A DNA stretch of 64,000 nucleotides from Sphingomonadales bacterium (GTDB lineage: Bacteria; Pseudomonadota; Alphaproteobacteria; Sphingomonadales; Sphingomonadaceae): positions 186,001 through 250,000 of the forward strand of contig JADKHG010000014.1 in the NCBI GenBank assembly GCA_016721875.1, in the 5' to 3' direction. Below are positions 8,275 to 16,061 of the stretch, piece after piece; the first letter of the stretch is position 1, and each line of letters opens with the position of its first letter. The translations under genes were made by a program, and so were the position numbers. Below the pieces are notes generated by a model that worked only from the letters and a program-made list of their open reading frames with translations, was not told the origin of the DNA and did not search any database.

Positions 8275-9702
8275 GTGACAATCGAAACAGCTTTGAAGCA
8301 AATGCAGGCAGTCGTTGGGGAAACGGGTTACACCCAGGACCCTGACGACCTCGCCCCTTGGCTGACCGATTGGCGCGGGCGCCATAGCGGGAGCGCTGCT
8401 GCCATGCTGTCTCCAGTCAGCGCAGAACAGGCGAGCGCTATCGTCAAAATCGCTGCAAAGCACCGGATCGCTCTGGTCCCGCAAGGTGGCAATAGCGGGA
8501 TGGTTGCGGGTGCGACCCCGGATGGCTCTGGTAAGGCCGTGCTGTTGTCGCTTCGGCGAATGAACCGGATGACCCGGTTCGACCCCGAAAGCGGGTTGAT
8601 CGAGGCCGAGGCCGGGGTGATCCTGCAAAATCTGCACGAGCATGTCGCCAAACAAGGGCGCCGCTTCCCGCTTACACTGGGCGGCAAAGGTTCGGCCACC
8701 GTCGGCGGGCTGATTTCGACCAATGCCGGTGGGACACAAGTGTTGCGCCACGGCACAATGCGCGGACTGGTAGCCGGAATTCAGGCCGTACTGCCCGACG
8801 GTTCAATCCTTGACAGCCTGGCTCCGCTCAAAAAGGACAATCGTGGCTATGATCTGCGCCATTTGCTGATCGGTGCCGAAGGGACGTTGGGAATTGTAAC
8901 CGCAGCGACGCTGCAAACCGTACCCGCCCTGCTTGACCGCTGCGTTTTGTGGGTTGGCGTTGACAGCCCCGCCATGGCCTATGCGCTGTTTCTGGAACTG
9001 GAGCGACGCGCATCGGGTGCGCTGGAGGGCTTTGAGCTCATTCCCGATCGCGCGCTGCAATCGGTGTTGCGCCATATTCCGGCGACACGTGCGCCGCTGG
9101 AAGCCAGCAGTCCATGGTATGTGCTGGTCGAACTGGTGCATGATCGGCCGGATCAGATCGCGCCGGCCACGCTTGGCGAGGCATTGCTGGTTGCAGCAAT
9201 GGAAAAGGGCCTCGTGCGTGATGCCGCATTGTCCGCGAGCGAAGCGCAGGCCGAAGATTTCTGGAAACTGCGCGACAGCATTGCCGAGGCAGAGCGCGCG
9301 GAAGGGCCAGCCTTGCAGCATGACATCAGCGTGCCGGTTGCAGACATGGCACGCTTCATTACAACAGAATCTCCCGCCATCGAAGCGCACTTTCCCGGAA
9401 CGCGCGTTGTCGCTTTTGGCCACTTGGGGGATGGCAACATCCACCTGCATGTAAAAGCACCCGCCGATTCGCGGCTGCCAGACTGGTATGAAAACGATGA
9501 GAAGGCGATCAGCGACTTCGTCTATGACCGGGTCTTGGCCTATAACGGATCGATTTCGGCGGAACATGGCATTGGTCTGGCAAAGCTTGAAACACTTGCG
9601 CGAACCGCCGATCCGGCGCGGCTTTTGGCAATGCGCGCGATCAAAACCGCTTTCGACCCACTTGGAATCATGAATCCGGGCAAAACAGTCCCTCTTGCCT
9701 AG
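8275..9702 (+). CDS. FAD-binding oxidoreductase, D-2-hydroxyglutarate/D-lactate dehydrogenase type (GlcD family)
   Basis: This 475-residue protein starts with GTG at 8275 after a GAGGG ribosome-binding sequence. The PCMH-type FAD domain shows VPQGGNSGMVAGATP at about residues 74-88 and ATVGGLISTNAGGTQVLR. The C-terminal FAD-linked oxidase domain has HLGDGNIHLHV and the SAEHGIGLAK terminus-proximal motif. Family members oxidise D-2-hydroxy acids (D-2-hydroxyglutarate, D-lactate, glycolate) and pass electrons to the quinone pool. The general class is firm; the exact substrate is not readable. It stands alone between a divergent secreted protein and sapC. Confidence 0.9.
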   Translation: MTIETALKQMQAVVGETGYTQDPDDLAPWLTDWRGRHSGSAAAMLSPVSAEQASAIVKIAAKHRIALVPQGGNSGMVAGATPDGSGKAVLLSLRRMNRMTRFDPESGLIEAEAGVILQNLHEHVAKQGRRFPLTLGGKGSATVGGLISTNAGGTQVLRHGTMRGLVAGIQAVLPDGSILDSLAPLKKDNRGYDLRHLLIGAEGTLGIVTAATLQTVPALLDRCVLWVGVDSPAMAYALFLELERRASGALEGFELIPDRALQSVLRHIPATRAPLEASSPWYVLVELVHDRPDQIAPATLGEALLVAAMEKGLVRDAALSASEAQAEDFWKLRDSIAEAERAEGPALQHDISVPVADMARFITTESPAIEAHFPGTRVVAFGHLGDGNIHLHVKAPADSRLPDWYENDEKAISDFVYDRVLAYNGSISAEHGIGLAKLETLARTADPARLLAMRAIKTAFDPLGIMNPGKTVPLA

Positions 9703-9767
9703 TCGGGCGCGGCTGCTTAAAGCGCGGCCAACATTCGAATCCAAATATCCCACACTGGAGTAAACTC

Positions 9768-10553
9768 ATGGCGACTGCGCCCCAAGCACAAGGTCTTCCG
9801 CTTTTCTACAATGACCTTGTTCCGTTGAACAGCAACGAACATGCAAAGCTGAAAAGCAAGCAGCTCGACAATGCAACTTTCATGCTCAACCAGCATGCTG
9901 TTCCATTGACGGTAGAGGAATTCATCATGGCATCGCGCCACTATCCGATCATCTTTTCGGCTGGTGACAATCCGGTTCCGCTGGCATTGATGGGGCTGAA
10001 CGAAGGCGTCAACACCTTCATGGACGACAAGGGTCAGTTTACCCAAGCGGTCTATGTTCCTGCCTATATCCGCCGCTATCCCTTCATGCTTGCGCGGCTG
10101 CGTCCGGACAGCGATGAATTGTCGCTGTGCTTCGACCCAACTTGCGAAGCATTGGGCGAATTCAAAAAGGGTGGTGAAGCCCTGTTCGAAAATGCCGAGC
10201 CGACCGAACACACCAGAGCCATTCTCAAATTCTGCGAAGAATTTGAACAGGCCGGTGCAAAGACTCATTCCTTCATCGAAGAGCTCAAAAAATATGAGCT
10301 TTTGATGGATGGTGAAGTTTCCATCCAGCAGGAAGGCAACGAGAATCCGTTCGTCTATCGCGGCTTCATGATGATCAATGAAGAGAAATTGCGCGACATG
10401 CGCGGCGACGAATTGCGCAAGATGAATCAGAACGGCATGTTGCCGCTGATCTATGCGCATCTCTTCTCTTTGAGCCTGATGCGCGACCTGTTTGCAATGC
10501 AGGTTCAACAGGGTAAGATGCCGCAAGTAACCAACGCACCGGTCGTCAACTGA
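9768..10553 (+). CDS. SapC family protein
   Basis: The 261-residue protein matches the SapC family pattern: FYNDLVPLNSNEHAKLK near the N-terminus, then HAVPLTVEEFIMASRHYPI and PAYIRRYPFMLA. SapC is common in Sphingomonadales and Caulobacterales, often beside TonB receptors and halogenase-like genes, and its biochemical role is unknown; the name comes from S-layer-associated Campylobacter genes. It has no signal peptide or membrane segment. ATG at 9768 follows a GGAG ribosome-binding sequence. Cytochrome b561 follows after 35 bases and is probably cotranscribed. Confidence 0.92.
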   Translation: MATAPQAQGLPLFYNDLVPLNSNEHAKLKSKQLDNATFMLNQHAVPLTVEEFIMASRHYPIIFSAGDNPVPLALMGLNEGVNTFMDDKGQFTQAVYVPAYIRRYPFMLARLRPDSDELSLCFDPTCEALGEFKKGGEALFENAEPTEHTRAILKFCEEFEQAGAKTHSFIEELKKYELLMDGEVSIQQEGNENPFVYRGFMMINEEKLRDMRGDELRKMNQNGMLPLIYAHLFSLSLMRDLFAMQVQQGKMPQVTNAPVVN

Positions 10554-10560
10554 TCCAGAA

Positions 10561-10590
10561 ATGGCGGCCGCTTGAGAGAGGGGCCGCCAT
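10561..10590 (+). promoter_or_regulatory. mRNA hairpin covering the ribosome-binding site and start of cytochrome b561
   Basis: ATGGCGGCC (10561-10569) and GGCCGCCAT (10582-10590) are perfect inverted repeats. The 12-nt loop holds the purine-rich GAGAGAGG ribosome-binding sequence. The 3' arm includes the first two bases of the ATG at 10589. If formed, the stem would hide the start codon and present the Shine-Dalgarno sequence in the loop. Regulation of translation is inference. Confidence 0.5.
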
Positions 10591-11116
10591 GAATAACCGC
10601 TACAGCAAAGTCGCAATTGCCTTCCATTGGGTGATTGCGGCTTTGATCGTTTCCAACTTCGTCCTTGCCAGCATGGCAGAGGATGCGCCCAAAGCGATTG
10701 CCGGTTCGTATATGGCGTCACACAAGGCGTTGGGAATTTCGATATTGGCGCTGTCGGTGCTGCGTCTTTTCTGGCGTTTCGGACACAAGCCGCCGCCGTT
10801 GCCCGCATCAATTTCCGGTTGGCAAGCAGCCCTCGGTAAGGCTGTGCACTGGCTATTCTATTTCCTGATGATTGCGGTGCCGGTTACCGGCTGGCTGATG
10901 GCATCAGCGCATCCAAAGGCCCCTCCGGTTGAATTTTTCGGGCTTTTCGATGCGACATTACCAGTGGGTAAGGATGAAGGATTGGCGGGTATCGGCCATG
11001 AAGGTCATGAAATTCTGACCAAGCCGCTGTTCCTGCTGATCATCCTGCACGTCCTTGCAGCGCTCAAGCACCAGTTTATCGACCGACTGCCCTTCATCCA
11101 ACGCATTTTGCGCTGA
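10589..11116 (+). CDS. Cytochrome b561, diheme membrane electron carrier
   Basis: The protein is 175 residues with four membrane segments and the bacterial cytochrome b561 (YodB/CybB) layout. It begins NNRYSKVAIAFHWVIAALI, where the His precedes the first helix, and has MASHKALGISILALSVLRLFWR, WLFYFLMIAVPVTGWLM and LLIILHVLAALKHQFID. The conserved histidines in helices I, II and IV are the expected heme ligands. It probably moves electrons from ubiquinol to a periplasmic acceptor or oxygen. Downstream of sapC, with its start buried in a hairpin. Confidence 0.92.
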   Translation: MNNRYSKVAIAFHWVIAALIVSNFVLASMAEDAPKAIAGSYMASHKALGISILALSVLRLFWRFGHKPPPLPASISGWQAALGKAVHWLFYFLMIAVPVTGWLMASAHPKAPPVEFFGLFDATLPVGKDEGLAGIGHEGHEILTKPLFLLIILHVLAALKHQFIDRLPFIQRILR

Positions 11117-11128
11117 TCAGGACTGAGT

Positions 11129-11150
11129 CGAAAAGTACCGGTACTTTTCG
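11129..11150. repeat. 22-bp perfect palindrome after cytochrome b561
   Basis: CGAAAAGTACC and GGTACTTTTCG are perfect inverted repeats with no loop, 12 bases past the cytochrome b561 stop. There is no following T-run, so it is not a standard terminator. A dimeric-protein binding site is more likely. Confidence 0.4.
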
Positions 11151-11284
11151 TTCATTAGTGCTTCAATGACGGTTTTCTGAGACATTGCAGTGCAATGATA
11201 AACAATTTGTCTGATATTACCGTTCGATCCATCGTTTACCGACGTAAATTGAACTGTTCCCTATTGATTTCATCGGATTGAAGG

Positions 11285-11398
11285 CCCACCTTTGGGTCAG
11301 GACGGGAATCTCCCCTCCCTTTTCCGTCCTTCGGCGCTGCAGGTCAGCGCCACCTCCCTGAACCTTGGCCACCCCGGAGCAATCCGGGGTGGTTTTTT
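11285..11398 (+). ncRNA. Candidate trans-acting small RNA with anti-Shine-Dalgarno loop
   Basis: The 280-base gap between cytochrome b561 and the convergent amidohydrolase gene holds three hairpins in a row and no convincing ORF. Hairpin 1 pairs AGGACGG (11299-11305) with CCGTCCT (11324-11330) and exposes an 18-nt loop containing CTCCCCTCCC. Hairpin 2 pairs GGCGCTG (11333-11339) with CAGCGCC (11345-11351). A single-stranded ACCTCCCTG follows, then a strong intrinsic terminator. Loops rich in CCUCC are the hallmark of alphaproteobacterial sRNA families that bind ribosome-binding sites. The 5' end is not defined; a long 3' UTR of the sapC-b561 transcript is the alternative. Confidence 0.5.
11369..11398 (+). 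terminator. Rho-independent terminator
   Basis: CCACCCCGGA, a 4-nt GCAA loop, and TCCGGGGTGG form a perfect 10-bp stem followed directly by TTTTTT. The tetraloop is GNRA and very stable. The T-tract overlaps the stop codon of the convergent amidohydrolase gene. Confidence 0.92.
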
Positions 11399-12260
11399 AT
11401 TCGGCTGCCTCTGCCCAATAAGAACCGCGCAGCATGTCAGCCATATCGAGCGCCATCCGCATCACAAGGTCGGATAGCAAAGGCAAGGCAGCAGTGGGTT
11501 CACGCTGCGCTTCGTCAAGATACAGGCTGCGGTCGAATTCCAGCTGCACGGCATGGATGTTGCGGCGCACCTGACCATGGCGGCGCAGCGTAAAATCACC
11601 CGGATAGGGGCTGTTGAGCACACAGGGGATCCCTTCACGCAGGACCGATTCGATCAGCATTTCCGAGACATGACCGGCCGCGCTTTGTCCGAAACGGTCA
11701 CCAACCACGCAGCGAGGCGGCGGATTATAGCTGCCCGGCAACAGCGAAGGCATGGAATGCAGGTCGATCAGCAACGCCGAACCAAAACGGTCGCGCATCG
11801 CCGCCAACGTCGAATCGACCGCAAGATGATAGGGGCGATGCTCGTGTTCGATTCGCGCTGCCAGATCGTCCGCCTCAAACTGCTGTTTCCAAAGCTCGCC
11901 GCAGCCATGCAGGCGGCGAGGGACCAGCCCCAGACCACCCCGGGTTTTCGCGCTGCATTGCGGCTTGGCGAGCGAGCCGCCGGCGCTGAACATCGCCGCG
12001 TCATAGTCATCCTCGGCCCGGTTCAAGTCGATCCACGCCCGCGCCTTGCGCATGATGATTGCGGGAACTCCCGCTTCGATTGCTCTTTGCGCGAGGCGGT
12101 CCGCATAGCGATCTTCGAGCCGGACCAGTTCCGCTGGATCGACACGCAACGCCGAAAGCAACTCAAGCGGATAGTCCCGCCCGGCATGGGGAACGGCAAT
12201 CAGCACCGGAAAGGCCGGATCAGCGGTATTGAAGGTGCTGTACGAAGGCTCTTTCGACAC
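11397..12260 (-). CDS. N-formylglutamate amidohydrolase family protein
   Basis: The 287-residue protein has the family hallmarks VPHAGRDYP (about residues 23-31), RLEDRYAD (about 47-54) and DLHSMPS, the metal-binding and catalytic region of N-formylglutamate amidohydrolases (HutG type). Such enzymes cleave N-formyl-L-glutamate in histidine degradation, but many alphaproteobacterial copies lie outside hut loci, as here, so the true substrate is uncertain. The start is GTG at 12260, with an AGAGGAAA ribosome-binding sequence upstream. The gene ends inside the T-tract of a convergent terminator. Confidence 0.82.
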   Translation of the reverse strand: MSKEPSYSTFNTADPAFPVLIAVPHAGRDYPLELLSALRVDPAELVRLEDRYADRLAQRAIEAGVPAIIMRKARAWIDLNRAEDDYDAAMFSAGGSLAKPQCSAKTRGGLGLVPRRLHGCGELWKQQFEADDLAARIEHEHRPYHLAVDSTLAAMRDRFGSALLIDLHSMPSLLPGSYNPPPRCVVGDRFGQSAAGHVSEMLIESVLREGIPCVLNSPYPGDFTLRRHGQVRRNIHAVQLEFDRSLYLDEAQREPTAALPLLSDLVMRMALDMADMLRGSYWAEAAE

Positions 12261-12388
12261 GCTGCTCAGACCATTTCCTCTCTTCGCTCAACATGGTAGG
12301 AGAAATTGGGTCGAAAAGGTGCAAAAAATTAAATGTATCGCGTTATAACCGACTTTCAAGTGACCCAAACCAACCGACAGAGGCATTG

Positions 12389-12766
12389 ATGATTCGCATT
12401 TTGCTGGCAGAAGACGAACAGGCGATGCGCGAATATCTGGCGCGTGCGCTTGAGAAATCGGGCTATGAAGTGGTTTCGGTTGACCGCGGCACCGACGCCG
12501 CCCCTTTGCTGGAAGAAAGCCATTTCGACCTGTTGCTGACCGACATCGTGATGCCCGAAATGGACGGAATCGAGCTGGCGCGCCATTGCGCGCGGGTATC
12601 CCCCAAGACCGAAGTCATGTTCATCACCGGTTTTTCCGGGGTTGCGCTGCGTGCCGGCCAGTCAATGCCGCAGGCGAAAGTTCTGTCCAAACCCTTCCAC
12701 CTCAAGGACCTGGTGCTCGAGGTCGAAAGGCTGTTCAACAAGGAAGCTGCGAGCGGACAACTTTAA
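12389..12766 (+). CDS. cpdR: CpdR-type single-domain response regulator
   Basis: The 125-residue protein is a receiver domain only. The acidic pair is AEDE near the N-terminus, the phospho-acceptor is D52 in LLLTDIVMPEMDG, and the switch Lys is in LSKPFHLKDL. Length and sequence match CpdR, which in Caulobacter is dephosphorylated to act as an adaptor that localises ClpXP and primes degradation of cell-cycle proteins. The ATG at 12389 has an AGAGG ribosome-binding sequence; the frame is open upstream to 12293, but that stretch is not conserved-looking. It sits alone just before tRNA-Val. Confidence 0.9.
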   Translation: MIRILLAEDEQAMREYLARALEKSGYEVVSVDRGTDAAPLLEESHFDLLLTDIVMPEMDGIELARHCARVSPKTEVMFITGFSGVALRAGQSMPQAKVLSKPFHLKDLVLEVERLFNKEAASGQL

Positions 12767-12807
12767 GGCGAATTTGGCGGCGGCCACCTCTTCGTCATGA
12801 TTCAGGC

Positions 12808-12836
12808 TTGAAAGGAATCAATCGCGCGGCTAGAGG
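12808..12836 (+). promoter_or_regulatory. Promoter of tRNA-Val
   Basis: TTGAAA (12808-12813), a 17-bp spacer and TAGAGG (12831-12836) are followed by a GC-rich discriminator (GCGCGC) typical of stable-RNA promoters. The mature tRNA begins 12 bases after the -10 element. Confidence 0.5.
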
Positions 12837-12847
12837 GCGCGCAGCGT

Positions 12848-12922
12848 GGGCGTATAGCTCAGTGGTAGAGCACTGTGTTGACATCGCAGGGGTCGCAAGT
12901 TCAATCCTTGCTACGCCCACCA
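12848..12922 (+). tRNA. tRNA-Val(GAC)
   Basis: Cloverleaf read by eye. The acceptor stem is GGGCGTA/TACGCCC, with A discriminator and encoded CCA (12920-12922). The D-arm is GCTCAGTGGTAGAGC. The anticodon stem-loop is CTGTG-TTGACAT-CGCAG, with anticodon GAC at 12880-12882. The T-arm is GCAAGTTCAATCCTTGC. The 3' 22 bases overlap the end of the AraC gene on the other strand. Confidence 0.96.
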
Positions 12923-14034
12923 TTTTCCCCTTCAGTCAACATTTCACTCCATGTTTTGCGCGGCGCTACGCCGTACCAACGGCTAAAAGCGCGGCTGAAC
13001 GCGCTCAGTTCCGAATAACCAAGCAATTCTGCAACCTGAGACAATGAACGCTCGCCTTCCAACCGGTAGAGGTCGCACATATTTTTTCGAACATGGTCGA
13101 GCAATTTCCGGAAGGGCCAGCCTTCTTCAGCCAAATGGCGGCGGAGCGTTCGTTCGGTTGTGCCATAAGAAGCGGCGATACGGTCGAGTGTCAGCGGCGA
13201 CTTGTTCAATTCGGCAGCAAGATAAACAAAGCACAAAGCGCTGTAGCGTTTGCCGACGCGGATCCACTTAGGGGGTTGGGAAAAACGTTCCAAAATCGCC
13301 TGCTGCAAGGCAGCATTGGCCCGGGGCGATGGCATATCGAGCGACGCATTGTCGAAAATCAATGCAGTATTGAGAGCGCCGAACCGAACTTTAACGCCGA
13401 AATGGCTATCATAAATCGCCGGATCAAATCGTGGCAGATGACGGAAATGCACTTCTTTTAACGGCAAACCATCTGTTGGACCCTCTCGAGCCATATTGGA
13501 ATAGCTGGCTGCCGAAAATTCGAGGCTGGGCGCCAGATATTGGTCGTCGAGCCCTTTGCCATTCCACACAAGGCTAGCTTCGCGGTTGCCAAATTGAGCT
13601 TCGATTTTCCAAACAGCCTGGCGAAAGGTCTGCATCGAAACGGTTTCAGCAATTGTCTGTCGTGGCGTTTCGGCGAATCTTGTTATAAAACCCAGATCGG
13701 AAAAGCAGGATGGCCGCGCACTGACACCCAAAATCAAAGCTGCCGTCGGCTCGGATAATTGTTGCTCAATTGCCTCGAACAGACGAGCGAGCAATATGCT
13801 GGATAATTGACCGATCGGGTTGCAGATCGAGGCCTCGCTTAATCCGAGCGCATCCAGCAACCGCGGACGGCTCGCTCCCAAATCTACGGCACCGCGCAGT
13901 ATGCGACCCACAAAATTGGTTCCGACCATTCCCGGCTGGATCGCTCCGACATCGGGAAGGATTTCGCTGACCCAGTGGCGAATGGATTTTGCTCCCTTTT
14001 TAGCCCCACTCGAAGGATGACGGCGCCTAGCCAT
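12901..14034 (-). CDS. AraC family transcriptional regulator (arabinose-binding-domain type)
   Basis: The 377-residue protein has an N-terminal ligand-binding region of the AraC_binding_2/OruR type (residues about 35-225) and a C-terminal double helix-turn-helix. The HTH region reads TLDRIAASYGTTERTLRRHL, followed by SLSQVAELLGYSELSAFSRA, the standard AraC signature. The ATG at 14034 is 72 bases from the divergent thioesterase, its likely target by position. Oddity: the last codons, through the TGA at 12901, lie inside the 3' end of tRNA-Val on the opposite strand, so its final residues (GGRSKD) are antisense tRNA. Confidence 0.9.
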   Translation of the reverse strand: MARRRHPSSGAKKGAKSIRHWVSEILPDVGAIQPGMVGTNFVGRILRGAVDLGASRPRLLDALGLSEASICNPIGQLSSILLARLFEAIEQQLSEPTAALILGVSARPSCFSDLGFITRFAETPRQTIAETVSMQTFRQAVWKIEAQFGNREASLVWNGKGLDDQYLAPSLEFSAASYSNMAREGPTDGLPLKEVHFRHLPRFDPAIYDSHFGVKVRFGALNTALIFDNASLDMPSPRANAALQQAILERFSQPPKWIRVGKRYSALCFVYLAAELNKSPLTLDRIAASYGTTERTLRRHLAEEGWPFRKLLDHVRKNMCDLYRLEGERSLSQVAELLGYSELSAFSRAFSRWYGVAPRKTWSEMLTEGENGGRSKD

Positions 14035-14106
14035 TCTGGCAAGCCGCTTTAACCCATTCGTTCCAGTGCTTGCCCGATTGCAAAGCGCGCATTATGCGCG
14101 CTTGCC

Positions 14107-14880
14107 ATGAACCTGTTTTCGCTGCTCAATAGCCTTTCCTCCGACAATCCGATCCATGCGGTAAGCATCCCGACAACATGGCATCAGGGGCGCACGGCCT
14201 ATGGCGGGTTGAGCACAACACTGGCCTATCAGGCAGCCGCTCTCGCTGCCCCTGATTTACCACCGCTGCTGTCAGCGCAAATCGCCTTTGCCGGTCCAGT
14301 TGCGGGTGATGTGACAATCGAGGCCAAAGTTCTGCGCCGTGGTCGCAACAGCGCCTTCATCCGCAGCGATATCCGTTCTGGCGAGGATATCGTGTTCAGC
14401 GGCACCTTTGTCTTCATGGCTCCGCGAGAAAGCCATGTGAATTTTTCGGACATCGCCGCGCCTGACTTTCCGTCCATTCCAGACGATGAAGGGCTCCGCA
14501 GCGGGCCGCCCGAATTTTTCACCTATCATATGCAATATGCCGAAAAGCGGTTGATCGAGGGTAATGGCACATCGAGCCTGTCGGGCTGGTACCGTTTCCG
14601 CGAGCATCAGGGGCTCGATCCCATGGCGAGCCTTTTATGCATAGGCGACGCGCTGCCGCCCTCGGCGATGGGGTTGATGACCGAGCAAGGCATGGTGAGT
14701 TCGATCAACTGGCAGGTCAACTTGCTGAGCGAAAAGCCGCAAACCGACAATGGCTGGTGGTATTTGCAAAGCGAAACCCACTTCGCCGCGCATGGCGCAA
14801 GCAGCCAGACTATGCACGTCTGGAACAGCCGGGGTGAGCCGATGATGACCGGAATGCAGGCAGTGGCGATTTTCGCCTGA
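14107..14880 (+). CDS. TesB-like acyl-CoA thioesterase
   Basis: The 257-residue protein has the double hotdog layout of TesB-like thioesterases. The N-terminal repeat contains WHQGRTAYGGLSTTLAYQA (about residues 25-43) and the C-terminal repeat contains QSETHFAAHGASSQTMHVWN, the usual nucleophile/histidine strand. It hydrolyses acyl-CoA to free acid and CoA. It is divergent from the AraC regulator at 14034 and is likely controlled by it. ATG at 14107. Confidence 0.85.
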   Translation: MNLFSLLNSLSSDNPIHAVSIPTTWHQGRTAYGGLSTTLAYQAAALAAPDLPPLLSAQIAFAGPVAGDVTIEAKVLRRGRNSAFIRSDIRSGEDIVFSGTFVFMAPRESHVNFSDIAAPDFPSIPDDEGLRSGPPEFFTYHMQYAEKRLIEGNGTSSLSGWYRFREHQGLDPMASLLCIGDALPPSAMGLMTEQGMVSSINWQVNLLSEKPQTDNGWWYLQSETHFAAHGASSQTMHVWNSRGEPMMTGMQAVAIFA

Positions 14881-14921
14881 GAGCGTTGCCGCCTGCGATA
14901 AGCTCGCCTATATCGCACTCC

Positions 14922-16061
14922 ATGTCTTCAATCCGTCCGTGGCGCGATATCGCGCGTCGTCAGTCCCGCCAGATCATGGTTGGCAAAGTCCCCGTTGGTG
15001 GCGATGCGCCGATTTCGGTGCAGACCATGACCAACACGCTGACCAGCGATGCCAAGGCGACGATCGACCAGATCAGGCGTTGCGAGGATGCGGGGGTTGA
15101 TATCATCCGTGTCTCCTGCCCCGATGTTGAATCGACGGCTGCGTTGAAAGAGATTGTCCGTGCGGCCCAAGTGCCAATCGTTGCGGACATCCATTTCCAT
15201 TACAAACGCGCGTTGGAGGCGGCGGATGCGGGGGCAGCCTGCCTGCGTATCAACCCCGGCAATATCGGTTCGGCGGAGCGCGTCAACGAAGTGGTCAATG
15301 CGGCAAAGGCCAATGGCTGCGCGATCCGCATCGGCGTCAATGCCGGCAGCCTTGAGAAAGACCTGCTCGAAAAATACGGCGAGCCTTGTCCCGAGGCGCT
15401 GATCGAATCCGCACTCGACCATATCAAGCTGCTGCAGGATCGCGATTTCCACGACTATAAGGTCGCGGTAAAGGCATCCGACGTTTTCCTCGCGGTCGCT
15501 GCCTATATGGGCTTGTCGGAAGCCGTCGATTGCCCTCTGCATCTGGGCATTACCGAGGCAGGCGGGCTGATCGGCGGCACGGTGAAATCCGCACTTGGCA
15601 TCGGCAACCTGCTTTGGGCGGGGATTGGCGATACCATCCGCGTTTCGCTATCGGCGGAACCCGAAGAGGAAGTCCGCGTTGGCTATGAGATCCTCAAATC
15701 GCTCGGCCTGCGCACCCGCGGCGTCCGCGTGGTCAGCTGCCCCAGCTGCGCGCGGCAAGGCTTTGACGTGATCCGCACTGTACAGAAACTCGAAGACGCG
15801 CTCCAACACATCAAAACCCCGATGTCGCTTTCGGTGCTCGGCTGCGTCGTCAACGGCCCCGGCGAAGCGCGCGAGACCGACATCGGCATCACCGGCGGCG
15901 GCAACGGCAAGCACATGGTCTATCTGTCCGGCGTCACTGACCATCATGTCGAGGATAGCGACATGATCGGGCATATTGTCAAGTTGGTTGAAGCGAAGGC
16001 GGCGGAGATTGATGCCGGGAGTGCAGTGAGTATGGACACGTTGCATGGGAAGGCGGCTTGA
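14922..16061 (+). CDS. ispG: 4-hydroxy-3-methylbut-2-en-1-yl diphosphate synthase
   Basis: The protein is 379 residues from the ATG at 14922 (MSSIRPWRDI); a TTG at 14886 is an unlikely alternative. The TIM-barrel part begins with GGDAPISVQTMTNTLT, typical of GcpE. The C-terminal [4Fe-4S] domain holds SCPSCARQGFDVI and LGCVVNGPGEA, giving the cysteine ligands. IspG converts MEcPP to HMBPP in the non-mevalonate isoprenoid pathway. The stop overlaps a TTG-started membrane-protein gene. Confidence 0.97.
   Translation: MSSIRPWRDIARRQSRQIMVGKVPVGGDAPISVQTMTNTLTSDAKATIDQIRRCEDAGVDIIRVSCPDVESTAALKEIVRAAQVPIVADIHFHYKRALEAADAGAACLRINPGNIGSAERVNEVVNAAKANGCAIRIGVNAGSLEKDLLEKYGEPCPEALIESALDHIKLLQDRDFHDYKVAVKASDVFLAVAAYMGLSEAVDCPLHLGITEAGGLIGGTVKSALGIGNLLWAGIGDTIRVSLSAEPEEEVRVGYEILKSLGLRTRGVRVVSCPSCARQGFDVIRTVQKLEDALQHIKTPMSLSVLGCVVNGPGEARETDIGITGGGNGKHMVYLSGVTDHHVEDSDMIGHIVKLVEAKAAEIDAGSAVSMDTLHGKAA

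Noticed and set aside
9717..10811. Long minus-strand open frame opposite sapC and cytochrome b561
   Set aside because: It lies antisense to two clear family members on the plus strand, has no family-like motif and reads as a codon-bias shadow.
12848..14880. Full integrative element anchored at tRNA-Val
   Set aside because: No integrase, no second copy of the tRNA end and no compositional break were seen, so only the overlap is reported.
14928..15542. 204-codon minus-strand frame opposite ispG
   Set aside because: ispG is unmistakable on the other strand; the frame has no promoter or ribosome-binding sequence.
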